A stretch of 64,000 nt of DNA from contig NC_065535.1 in NCBI RefSeq assembly GCF_932294415.1, positions 86,520,862-86,584,861 on the forward strand, given 5' to 3'. The position numbers and the translations under genes are program-made. Source of the stretch: Quercus robur (Eukaryota > Streptophyta > Magnoliopsida > Fagales > Fagaceae). Of this stretch, positions 35,990 to 46,955 are shown in pieces (positions within the stretch are counted from its first letter, which is position 1; every line of letters begins with the position of its first letter). A model generated the notes under the pieces. It ran no database searches, was not told where the DNA came from, and worked only from the letters and a program-made list of their open reading frames with translations.

Positions 35990-36235
35990 GGGAAAAACAA
36001 AACTACCATTTTGGGGTCCACTTTTTACCATTTTTGTCCCTATATTTTGGGTCATTTTCAATTTGATCAATACTTTTTCCTAGCAGTCAATTTGATCCTT
36101 ACATTTTCCTAGCAGTCATTTTGAAAGTGACCCCAAAATATGGGGACCATATTCACTATTGGGAAAAAGTATTGACCAAATTGAAAATGACCTAAAATGT
36201 AGGTTTCAAAATGATAATTTTGCCTAAAATATACC
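35990..36235. mobile_element. Small foldback MITE-like element
   Basis: The left half reads CTACCATTTTGGGGTCC and, further in, GGTCATTTTCAATTTGATCA. The right half is its inverted, diverged copy (TTGACCAAATTGAAAATGACC). The centre holds a short direct repeat (TTTCCTAGCAGTCA twice). No coding potential or clear target duplication was seen. Confidence 0.5.
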
Positions 36236-37078
36236 ATAAGAATGGTTTTATTTAAAAAAAAAAATTCATATGAGAAACTAGAGGTCCCAACCTTTGGCAA
36301 CTCTATTCTACTCCCTACCCATGGGACGCATTGGAAATCTCATAGACCAATAGTATGGTGGATGAAACCGGGGACCTTCGGATTTAAGACACGTCCTTTA
36401 AGTCCATTGTGCCTAAGGGTGACTTTACATTGAGCTCAAGATCTTCATATGAACACACTGACTTGAATAATAATATACATGATTATTTTAAAACTAATGT
36501 GTTTTCTCTACCTTAAAAAAAATATTGAACACCATAACTTAAGAATTCCAAGAATTTGGATTTAAAAAAAATAATATTGGCCCCCCAAACATAATCCTTG
36601 TCCCCTTAAACAATAAAAATAAATAAAAGCCCAAATAACAACAATAAAAATTAGCCCAAATAATAGCAAAAATAGCCAAAACAACAACAAGACTAGGCCA
36701 AACAACAACAAATTAACAAAATATTGAACAATAATGCTCATTCAAAAACAAAAAATAAAAACCTCTAATCATTCAAATTCGTAACTCATTTAATCTATTC
36801 CATAAAAATAATTTCTAATATTTTTTTCCTAAGAAAGGTATTAACAGAGATACTGTGGCCATGAGTTCTCTTCAGCAATACTGGCAACTCTGTTCTTCTC
36901 AGCTTTGTTGTCGTAGTAGCTATGCTCTTCTTGGCAACTCGACTCAATGGTAGCAGGTATCATCCATTGCTCTATGCATCTCTCTCTCTCTCTCTCTCAT
37001 TATTTCAATATCATCCTAGATCTTTTGTTGCTTCTTAGCTTTTGATTGAATTGGGGTATTTATTAGTTTGCTATAAAT
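36236..37078. other. AT-rich intergenic stretch
   Basis: No gene is recognised. Bases 36270-36430 contain words like a degenerate pol III SINE (CTTCGGATTTAAGACACG), which is weak evidence. A (CT)n run lies at 36981-36998. Confidence 0.4.
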
Positions 37079-37590
37079 TCATGTAGATATAAGGACAAGT
37101 GCAAAGAGAATCGCAAGAAATAGCCATGGGAGCAGAGGAATATCCAAAGGAATATCAAGAACACCATATGAAGCAAGCGAGCCAAAATACAATTATTTGA
37201 TGAACTCCACCAATACAAGGCATACATAAAATTAAAGGAGCCGGATAGTAGGGGTAGTAAAATCTTGGATAACATAACATATTTATTTGAGATGTGTAAC
37301 AACAAATCATAGGCGGTAAGCTGTTATTGGTTCTAATTTGAATTTACAACTTAAATTACTTTTTTATCCACTCATAACAAGCAATACCAACCTATTGCTT
37401 AGGATTTTTTTGTAAAAGTATTGTGAAAATATTATGGATATAACATTTCTCTATTTATTTCTTTTGTTCTATATTGCTCAACTCTACCATTTTCATTATC
37501 ATCCTCCCAACGTGTGACCTTGATGGCAGCATCATACAATTTATGCCACCAATGAAATGGATATGGGTACTCGAACATATTTCTTTTGTA
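37079..37590. repeat. Shared block X, second copy
   Basis: This block matches 1877-2258 in the same orientation, up to GAACATATTTCTTTTGT at about 37590. It carries an extra segment at about 37285-37455. It lies to the right of fragment C, just as the first copy lies to the right of the decayed GH18 exon. Confidence 0.75.
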
Positions 37591-38178
37591 AATTGAGAAT
37601 TATATTAAAAAGGAATGGAATGGAAAAGAAAATTGAAGACCACGAGTTAAAAATAGGTTGAAATTAGAAAATGTAATTTATTATTTATATGGATAAAGTT
37701 TAATTACAAAATTAGTTGTAACTTTAGGTTACAACCTTAATATTTTTTTATTGGAGGTGAATTTTGACAAATTAACCATTGGATTACATCTTGTTCTTAT
37801 ATTTTCCATACTTACAAAATTTTAAAAAAATTAAAGATCAATAGCTATATTATCAAGAAATTATTTAAATTACAAATTTTTATAATTTAAAATTATGTAT
37901 AAAATATAAATTTATAGATTATAGAGTAAATAATATTTGATTAATACAAAATTTGACAATTACATTAAGAATATAAAAAACATGCAATACAACCGTTAAA
38001 ATTTTAAATTATAAAATAATATTTATTTTATTAAATAAAATTATAAACTTAAAATATAACTAATTTTATAACTAAATTTTGTCATAAAGATATTTATATA
38101 AAATAGACGTTATAAAATCTCAATTTCAACAAGACATGAATGTGTGGGGGTAGCGCAGGTTCCCCGTACGGATTTTGA
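37591..38178. other. Very AT-rich stretch
   Basis: No gene, repeat or hairpin of note is seen. Composition is dominated by A and T. Confidence 0.5.
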
Positions 38179-38365
38179 GTTTGAATAAGTTTTTTTTTTT
38201 TTTTTTTTTTTTTTGATACAAGATAGAATTCTACTCTAGCCTAATCTAAGTGTATATGTGTGTGAAGCTCCCTCCTGGAGACTTGAACCCCGGCCCTTGC
38301 CCCCCACACTCCACAAGCACTTATACCTGTGGAGTGACCATCGCACCAAGGGTGTGAATAAGTTT
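38179..38365 (-). mobile_element. Plant SINE with poly(A) tail and target duplication
   Basis: Read on the minus strand it has an A-box-like TGGTGCGATGGTCACTCC and a B-box-like GGGTTCAAGTCTCC. It ends ATTCTATCTTGTATC followed by an A-tail (T-run 38191-38213 on the plus strand). Direct repeats GTTTGAATAAGTTT (38179-38192) and GTGTGAATAAGTTT (38352-38365) flank it. A degenerate relative lies at 48655-48805. Confidence 0.75.
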
Positions 38366-38399
38366 TAAACAGTCCCTTCTACTTTCTTTCATCAAAAAA

Positions 38400-39004
38400 C
38401 ACTGAACAGTCTCCCTCTAAACACTTTTTTTTAAGTCAGCTTTCGGCGAAGCCCAACAAGTTTTCTCCCCTCTTACCTTCTTTCGTCAAAAAACACTGTC
38501 TCCCTCTAAACTCTATTCACTTTTTTTTAGTCAGCTTTCGGCGAAACCCAACAAGTTTCGCACTGTTCCAACTTGAAATATATATTTATATATATATATA
38601 TATATACATTTTTTTTTCCCTCTTAGCAAAAACTTTTCAAAATCCTTGATTTTCTTTACATTTTTGTCTTTCTAATCTCGCCTATAATCTTTTTTTTTTT
38701 TTTGATAAGTAAATCTCGCCTATAATCTTCTTCATCGTTGTTCAATTATCTTTCTGGAGAAGACATGGTTTTTCTCAGACCTTAGAGCTTCTTTTTATTT
38801 TTATTTTTTTAAAATGTATATTTTTTTTCAGTTTTATGGGCTCTAAGGTCTAAAGGGCTCAACTTTTTTTTTTTTTTTTTTTAAAGTTTATTTATCATTG
38901 GCTTTGGTTTTTATTTATTTTTTATTTTTTTAATAAGGGATTTGGTGGTTGGTTCTTGAGAGAAAAAGAAAGCTGGGATTTTTGAAGTGGGTTCTGCTGA
39001 GGCA
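38400..39004 (+). promoter_or_regulatory. Upstream region and likely 5' leader of the STRUBBELIG-family gene
   Basis: The stretch is pyrimidine-rich with long T-runs. A segment of about 95 bp containing AGTCAGCTTTCGGCGAA and CCCAACAAGTTT is repeated (about 38435 and 38530). A (TA)n tract at 38578-38606 could supply TATA function. The transcription start cannot be placed by eye. Confidence 0.5.
38674..38729. mobile_element. Tail-only retroposon scar with 18-bp target duplication
   Basis: The 18-bp word AATCTCGCCTATAATCTT occurs at 38674-38691 and 38712-38729. Between them are only 20 bases: a T-run followed by GATAAGTA. This is the expected product of a LINE-driven insertion of little more than a poly(A) tail on the minus strand. 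Confidence 0.7.
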
Positions 39005-42000
39005 ATGGGTTGCATGAAGAGGGGTCTATGTGTTGGGATCTGTATTGGGTTGATTTTGATTTTCACTGCCACATTTTGTGTTGGTCTCACTGACCCAACC
39101 GACGGTAAAGAGCAAAAATCACATTTTTCTATTTATGTTTGTTCAGTGTTCTTTTTTAGTGCGTTTGGTTCCCGGGAATGTGAAAAGGAAAATGATTGAA
39201 AGTTGCTTCTTTGATTAACATTTGCTTGATTCTCTCTGATGACTGAACTTAGAGTTAGACTTGCTAGTATTAAATTTTGTATTTGCTTGCCTTTTCTCAA
39301 TATAATTTTAAGACTTGTATGATATAGGAAGTTTTAATATGGTTGGTTGTATCTTGTTGGCCCAGAACATGAGGGTTAAAATTATGGAGCTGTGTTTTAA
39401 TCGTTTCTCTGTGTCTGTTTATTTTCCAGTTGTGGCAATCAATAGTTTATATGTTGCTCTTGAGTACCCTCCACTTCTTGGTTGGCTTCTTGTTGGAGGA
39501 GACCCTTGTGGGGATAAGTGGCAAGGTGTTGAATGTGTCTTCTCAAACATAACAGAATTGTATGTTGATTCTCTCACTTTCGAGCTCTTGTCAATAATAG
39601 AGTTTTATTCCTTAGTTGATCTTCTAACCTGTCTTGGTCTACAGAAGGCTTAGTGGCACAAATTTGGGAGGAAAGTTGGGTGATAGTTTGGGAGACTTTG
39701 GAGCGATCTTGGCAATGTATGTGTCTAACTTATTCTGTAATTTTCGATAACATGTATGTATACATGTAACATAAGGTTAGTTTCATATCATTTTCAGTGA
39801 GTAATGGTGAAATTATTTTAATTCAATTTGGTTAACATTGTCTCAAAGCTCTAATATCATATTTACTTGTTCTGTCATTGTCAAAATGTTAAGTAAATAA
39901 CAACCCCCCCCCCCCCCCCCCCCCCACCTCACATTCCAATACTCTAAGGGAACTTATTTGTTGAAAAGTGAGCTATAGTTTCACTTGTTCTGTCAATGCT
40001 GATGGCCAAATTAGGCTGTTATTGGACTTTGTGATTCTCAAGGCTTAAGCAATAAAATACTTGATTTACTAATTGAATGATCTACACATAAATTCATTAC
40101 ATGCGAGAGCATATTGAGGCAGAAGCATCAAATTACATTGCTGCTTGCTTTTGTTTAACTTCTTAAATATCTGTCTGTAATCTTATTAAGCTTTGTGCTA
40201 CATCATGGGGCAGAGATCTAAGCAACAACCATATTGGTGGGACTATTCCATCGTATTTTCCCTCCACCATCAGGAACCTGTATGTTTCACACTCATTTAT
40301 TTTTTGTATCCATGTGAAAGCTGGTTTAGCAAATTATTTTTTCCCACTAATATGCTTCTAGTATATCCTAAATTTATGGCAGTCTTGTATTTTATTTTCC
40401 TTGTTTAGTTCTCTTTCAGCTAACAAGCTCACTGGAATCATCCCCGATGCTTTGTCCTCATCCAGCCAATTGACGAACTTGTAAGTTAAAGTTTGCTCAT
40501 ATTAATGTTGTATTTTATTGTTTTCATTTTGATCTATTTCTTTATGGACAAAGTTTAGCTCCAAACTGGTATTACGTGGCGATTTATAAGACTATTTATG
40601 TGTATTATTTAAAAAGGTCATATGACTTATTAAAAAAGTCATGTTTCTAAAACTACATATGGATGGTCTATTCATGTGTATTATTTAAACAGGTCATATG
40701 ACTCATTAAAAAAGCCATGTTTCTAAAAATACACATGGATGGTCTCTTTAATTGCCACATAATGGGTTGAAGTAAGATAACTCCAAACTGGTTTGGAGCT
40801 AGACATTTTCTTTTGTTTATTCAAGGGATGTTTTCTCCTCCTGAGGTTGCTAAATAATAACATTCTAACTGTTACTGGTTTGATGGACTTGTTGCCATTT
40901 TCTTTCGGTTCAGATAGCTTTTCCTTTGTATTTTGGTTCTATGTTCATGGTTGTGATCATATATTATGGTGCAGAGATCTATCGGGAAACAATTTAAGTG
41001 GTCAATTGCCTCCCTCATTGGGAAATTTGTCATCTCTTACCACATTGTGAGTAATTATCTCAATAAGATTTCTTTTTGTATGTTTACTATACATGATAAT
41101 TCATTAACCTTATGATTTCTATGCAGGCACTTGCAGAACAATCAACTCACTGGGACCCTTGATGTTTTACAGGATCTTCTCCTGCAGGATCTGTACCCTT
41201 TTTTCATCCACTTTGATTTTTATTTTTACATTTCATAACATTTTCTTTGCAAAATTCGTATTCCAGAATTTGATTTTGATTCAGAGGTTCTAGTAGGAAC
41301 TCTGTGCTGCCTACAGCAACTCACAAATTCTTACTTGCTATGCAGGAACGTAGAGAACAATCTATTCTCTGGACCTATACCTGCAAAATTACTGAGTATT
41401 CCGAATTTCAGGTGGGGTGTGTGTGTGCATGTTTTTTCCTGCCTTATATACACATGTGCCACATTGTAAGGCTTGTTTTTGCCTTTTAACATGGATTTAG
41501 ATCTGTCATGTATGCCAAATCCTGGAACCAGTTGTAAGGCTTGGATTTGCCTTTTAACATGGATTTGGTTCTGTTGTGTATGCCAAATCCTGGAACTAGT
41601 AATGCTAGTGCTTCTCTCACGGTATCTATTTGATTTGATGCAGAACATGATACTTCTTTCTTTCTTTAATTTTTTTCCATTTCTTTTTGGATATTAAGCT
41701 AGTCTGGAGTGGTAATGTTTTTCCTAACTAGTGCTTAGTAATGCTGCCATAAATGCCTACTATACTATTTAAGATCATAGAAGAGAGCATGAGTAATCAC
41801 ATAAACTGATACGTAATTCCAAAACCTGGATGACTATTTTTTTCTTTTGTTTTGATTGGAATTTTCTGAGGAAATAGTGTATTACTATTGTAGTATAATA
41901 ATTACTTGATATCCCCATTTTCTGTATTAAAGTCCAATTGTATGTCTTAAACTTAAATTTGCATGCCCGGGGTCCATCTTATCAGCATACATTATGCTAC

Positions 42001-45000
42001 TTAATTTAAACTTCCTTGCTTCTTTCAGTAACCATAGCTTCTATCTTGCAGAAAAGATGGAAATCCATTCAATACTACAGTTATTCCATCACCTACGAAT
42101 ACGATTGCAGCTCCTCCTCTTGCTGCTGCACCATATGCTGGAAAAGCCCCTGGGAAACCAGCAATTGGACCTTCTGTCCCAGAAATATCAAAGTCTACTA
42201 GAGCTGGGAAAGTGTTCACTACCAAGAGGTTGACTTGGATTTCTATTATAGGGGCTTCAATACTTTTTTCATTGGTGCTGTGTCTTTGTGTGTTTAGATG
42301 CAAGAAAGGAAGGCAAGAGAAAGAGAATACTAAGAGGCATGATATTGGTACCTATAAGGCCTCTAGAGAAAAGCCTAAATGCACTGAATCAGTGCCTCAG
42401 CAAAATTATCCAATGGAGAAAGGTATGTCTTTTATTGTCCATTCTTTTTTTTTAAACTTGGTTAGAATTTCCTTATCTCTTGCATTCTGTTCTAAATGAA
42501 AATTTTCTTTTTGAGTATTTTTAGCAATGCCAAGAGGGAGAGTTGCGAAACCAAGTGATAGTTATGTTGAAAACAATGGAAGAAGAGGTGTATTTCCAAA
42601 GCTTCAGAATGAACAGGAGGTAGATGTGAAAAACACACCTACAGTTTCACTGCCCAAGAAGGATCATGATTCAGACATGAGCAGCATGGATATGGAGTTC
42701 TTGCCACCACCACCTCCTCCATTTTTTACTTCTGAGAAGGTCTCTGTGGAACCGATGGTACCTTTCAAAGTAACTTCGAGTAGACATCCTTCTAAGAGTC
42801 CGAATGCAAGTTCTGCAAAAGCTTTCACTGTTGCATTGCTTCAGCAGTATACAAATAGCTTTTCTCATGAAAATTTTATTGGGGAAGGCATGCTTGGTAG
42901 TGTTTATAGGGGTGAGATGCCTGATGGAAAGGTAAGATTATTTTAACTTAATAAGAACTAATTTGCCAGGTGTGGCTGTTAGATTCTCATGTATGTTTGT
43001 ATTTGTTGTCTCCCCTCCCTCCTCTTCATCTTCTGTATCCTTTTTAGGAAAATTAGTTTTGAAGTTTGAATTGCATTTACCTCCCAAGTGTGAAAATAAA
43101 TATCCGTTAGGTAGCCCCTTTATCCATCCTCCCAACCATCACTATTTCCCCAAGTTTCATGTAATGTGGTAGATTCTTCTTCATCCTCATAAGTAAAATT
43201 ATTTTTGAGTTCTCTAGCTATCTCACCTCTAAGTGTGAAAGCAAAAACCTGCAAGGCTCTCTCTTCTTCCAAACAACCCCCCCACCCAAAAAAAAAAAAA
43301 AACTTACCACTATGTCCCCAAGTTTTCAGTTATGTAGTATATCTTGTATGCTTGAGATAACCTATCCCTGAACCCCTGGCCCTCTCTCTTCCTCTCATTG
43401 GTTCTATTATCTAGTCACACATCTTTATTTGAGATCCTAATCGTTAATCCTCCATTTCTGAATTCTTTTATAGCTACTGGCAATCAAAAAACTGGACACT
43501 AAAGTTTCCGGGCAGCAGAGTGATGAGGATTTTTTTGAACTAGTTTCTAGTATCTCTAAACTTCGCCATGCTAATATTGTGGAGCTTGTGGGTTACTGTG
43601 CTGAGCATGGCCAGCGGCTACTCGTATATGAGTATTGCAGAAATGGGACACTTCATGATGCACTGCATGATGATGAGATTCAAAAGAAATTTTCATGGAA
43701 AACACGCATCCAATTGGCGCTCGAAGCTGCAAGAGTCCTGGAGTAAGTTGAACAACTAATTCACAAATAACATAAGGAAAACGAACTTGAGATATGAACA
43801 TTGTTAGTTCCTTATATTGAATGCTCACGTTGGGCTAGGAGCTCAGAAACAAGTTTTTTTGTCATTTCTTTTATTTCTGACCGAGGAGATTACAACTTGT
43901 AGGTTTCACATTTTTCTGAGGAAATCTTCTTTCATCCATGCTTGGTCAATTAGAAACTGATTTTTCCTCTTTTTTGCGGTATAGGTATTTGCATGAGATC
44001 TGTCAACCACCCATTGTTCACCGAAATTTCAAGTCTGCCAATCTTCTCCTAGATGACAAGCTTGAATTATGTGTCTCAGACTGTGGTTTGGCTCCTCTAT
44101 TATCTTCTAGTTCAGTGAGTCAGGTAATTATGTGTGTATGATGTTTTAATTTCTGTTCATATAGAGTGCTACAAATTAATGTTACTGACTGATGTTTGTA
44201 ACTGTTATTGAAACCATGTGATTCCAACTTTATGCTTTATAGCTCTGTTGATTAGAAAATAGATGGAATGCTATTGACCAATTTTAGAAAAATTTCAAAA
44301 GTGTAAAACTTTGTGGCAAAGATGCTGAAGAAAATTGAAATTGCTAGATGTTGGATCTTTTGGGAGATGAAACTGGAGAAAAGAAATCATTTCCTTTGGG
44401 GTGGGGAGGGGGGGTGATTGGGGTTACCAATATCTGGGCTTTAGGACAGGAACAAGTTGATGTTCCTTGCCTTTGAATGTTTGGAGCTTCTTTAAAGATG
44501 TTAAGCCAATTAATTTAAGGCTCCAGAGTGGTAGGAATTTCAATATAATGCTTATCTCAGTAGATCTTTGTTATTCGTTCACACCTAGGAAAAAAAATAT
44601 AACAAGCAGAAAATAGAAAGGGACACAGATCTAACATGGTTCACCAAGAGTTTGTGTTCTGCAGAGTGTGGCTGCTGAGTGCTGTTTCTTCCTCTTTTCC
44701 TGTTTTTGCATGAGTTTTGAATCTGAACTATATCAGTTTTAGTGGAGAGGGGAGATAGCCTTCAACCAATTTGTCAAGAGTGTATCTATATCTTTTTAAT
44801 ATGTGAAAAAAAAAAAACTAATAGTGATATCTTTTTTATGATATGATGTCCCATAATGAATGAATAAGTAGATATTGTCCTGATTCTGAGTAGTAGATGT
44901 GTCAATATTGTGAAAAAGGTTAGAATATGTAGAAACTGACCAATTTGTTATTATTAGTTTTTGTTTGTTAGCTGAAAAGTGCATGGATTTTGTGCAAAAA

Positions 45001-46955
45001 CATATGAAACCTTTATTCGGTAAGGCTTGCAGAAAATTAAGCTGGAATTGTGAATCTGTGACTTGTTATAATTATAGAATGTGTAGTTGATGATGGTGTA
45101 TTTACTGTCAGTTGTCTGGACGACTTCTCACTGCTTACGGTTATGCTGCCCCGGAATTTGATTCGGGAAGTTATACTTACCAAAGTGATGTCTATAGCTT
45201 TGGAGTTGTAATGTTAGAACTTCTCACTGGACGGAAGTCATTTGACAGGTTAGCAGCCCAATAAGAGAATGCATGTGTTCTGCACTTATCTTTTACCATC
45301 TAAAACCAACCCAACATAACTCGTCCGTCAGTTATGTGAATTAATTGAGTTTCAGCTAAAAATTTCTTCCCAGTTCTCACTGAAAAAAGTGTCCAGGTCA
45401 CGGCCTCGAGGGGAGCAATTTCTGGTTAGATGGGCAGTTCCTCAGCTACATGATATTGATGCATTAGCAAGGATGGTTGATCCGTCACTAAAAGGAGCAT
45501 ATCCTATGAAATCGTTATCACGTTTTGCTGATATTATTTCCTCATGTGTACAGGTGAGGGCTATTTCTGCACACTTAGTATACCTGGGTGTTTCTGGATT
45601 TCTTAAAGTTCTGTATGAACTCTTTGCGGTGCTATCTGTACTTTCTCCTGGCCTTCAAATTTTCCATAATTGTTTATGTATAGGAGAAACAGATTTTTTT
45701 TTTTTTCCTTGACAAGAAAAATGCAATTCCCTATAGGCGCACAAGTTAAATCTAGACATGGCAATATGGGTCAGAATTTACTGATCTGACCCAAAAAATA
45801 CCTGACCCGAACCTGATTTTTTAGACCTGAAGCAAAAACGTGTTGATAGGTGCATAAAGCACAAAGCATGTCAGGCTGGAGCCAATAGATCACATGTTTA
45901 CAGACAACTATTTATTAAAAAAAAAAAAAAAGAAGAAGCAATTCTGCCAATCCTCACTTGATTTGACTAGACACTTCACACTAGTACACTAACACTACTA
46001 ACACAATAACACTTTACACTACTTTATGAGTTATTGAGTTAAGACTAAGACAAAACTTATGTTTATTTGTTTTTTTGAGAATTTGACAAAACTAAAAAAA
46101 AATGTGACAAAACAAAACTGTGTGCTGTTGTAGTTGTAGTCTACAAACCACTAACCAGCTAACACACAACACGCACAGACGCTCACCATAGAACATGTGC
46201 ACTTAAGGAGGCTAATAACTTGACATGGTCCATGACATGTAGTTTTTATTTTTATTTTTATTTTTTTTATTTTTTTTCTTTCATTTGTGGGAATGATATT
46301 ATTAGTGTTGTAAACTTAAAATATATACTTTGTAGTGCTCCTTAAGATCTATCTCTTTTTGAAGTTGTAAATTAGTAATTACATGCATTTTGGCGGTGAG
46401 TTATTAACATTGAAGACTTTTTTCCATCATGAATTCGTAACTATAAAGAATTTTAGTCATGCTCAAAACTGTCAGAATTGGAAGGATATTAACAAGTGGC
46501 ATTAAGTGCAATTCATTTCCTTAATTGATTTTATTCATTTTCTCTAAAAAGGTTGCCTTGATTTGTTTTTGTAAATAAAAAAAAAAAAAGTTTGAAAAAT
46601 ACGGGTCAACCCGACCGGCAACCTGATTCACCCATTTAAAAAAGACCTGTTTTGACTCTCAAACCCGACCCGAACTTGACCCAACCCGTCCATTTGCCAT
46701 GTCTAGTTAAATCTAACATTTTTTCATCTTTTTTTTTTTCAGGAACCGGTAAGAAATCTAACATTTTCATCATAGATATTTCTAACTTACCTTGAGTTTG
46801 TAATATATATTTTGCATTTCAATTTAGCTGTGAATTGAAAACTTTTTTGTTTGCCTAGAGCTATAAGTCACTTAATATCCATCCTTTTGCAGCAAGAGCC
46901 GGAATTCAGGCCATCAATGTCTGAAATTGTCCAAGAACTCTTACGAATGATTTAA
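39005..46955 (+). CDS. STRUBBELIG-receptor family (SRF) LRR receptor-like kinase
   Basis: Fifteen exons: 39005-39104, 39430-39559, 39645-39716, 40214-40279, 40409-40480, 40975-41046, 41127-41192, 41346-41411, 42052-42422, 42525-42931, 43474-43742, 43985-44123, 45112-45248, 45397-45553 and 46893-46955. They total 2187 bp, 728 residues, phase-consistent with GT-AG ends. Order: signal peptide ([17 protein letters not shown]), SUB-type N-terminal domain ([14 protein letters not shown]), six LRRs each on a 66- or 72-bp exon, a Pro/Ala-rich linker, a membrane span ([20 protein letters not shown]), a variable juxtamembrane region and a kinase. The glycine loop (GEGMLGSVY) and AIKK lysine are present, but HRD reads HRN and DFG reads DCG. 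This is usual in this family, whose founding member acts as an atypical kinase in tissue morphogenesis. The start is the ATG before the signal peptide. One LRR exon appears damaged (40846-40890). Which SRF member this is cannot be fixed by eye. Confidence 0.93.
39903..39926 (+). repeat. Homopolymeric C tract in an SRF intron
   Basis: About 23 consecutive C residues lie in the intron between LRR exons one and two. Runs of this kind can form G-quadruplex or i-motif structures and are also hard to sequence, so the length is unreliable. Confidence 0.8.
40588..40745 (+). repeat. ~82-bp tandem doublet in an SRF intron
   Basis: The word GTGTATTATTTAAA.AGGTCATATGACT and the text around it, up to ATGGATGGTCT, occur twice in succession. 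Confidence 0.75.
40846..40890 (+). pseudogene. Remnant of a missing LRR exon in the SRF gene
   Basis: Between the third LRR exon and the [10 protein letters not shown] exon, where the family normally has another repeat, the plus strand reads [16 protein letters not shown] in the right phase, preceded by AG and followed by GT. It is 45 bp rather than 72, as if 27 bp were lost from its middle. Its splice sites are weak (CCTGAG before, GTTGCC after). Skipping or including it keeps the frame. Confidence 0.55.
41468..41605 (+). repeat. ~68-bp tandem doublet in an SRF intron
   Basis: GTAAGGCTTG.TTTTGCCTTTTAACATGGATTT through ATGCCAAATCCTGGAAC occurs twice head to tail just after the exon at 41346-41411. 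Confidence 0.75.
45745..46713. mobile_element. Non-autonomous hAT transposon in the last SRF intron, 953 bp
   Basis: The ends TAGACATGGCAA (45753) and TTGCCATGTCTA (ending 46705) are inverted copies, followed by diverged GGGTC-rich subterminal sequence. An exact 8-bp duplication GTTAAATC lies on both sides (45745-45752 and 46706-46713), the hAT signature. The interior is AT-rich and codes for nothing recognisable. It accounts for most of the 1.34-kb intron. Confidence 0.88.
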
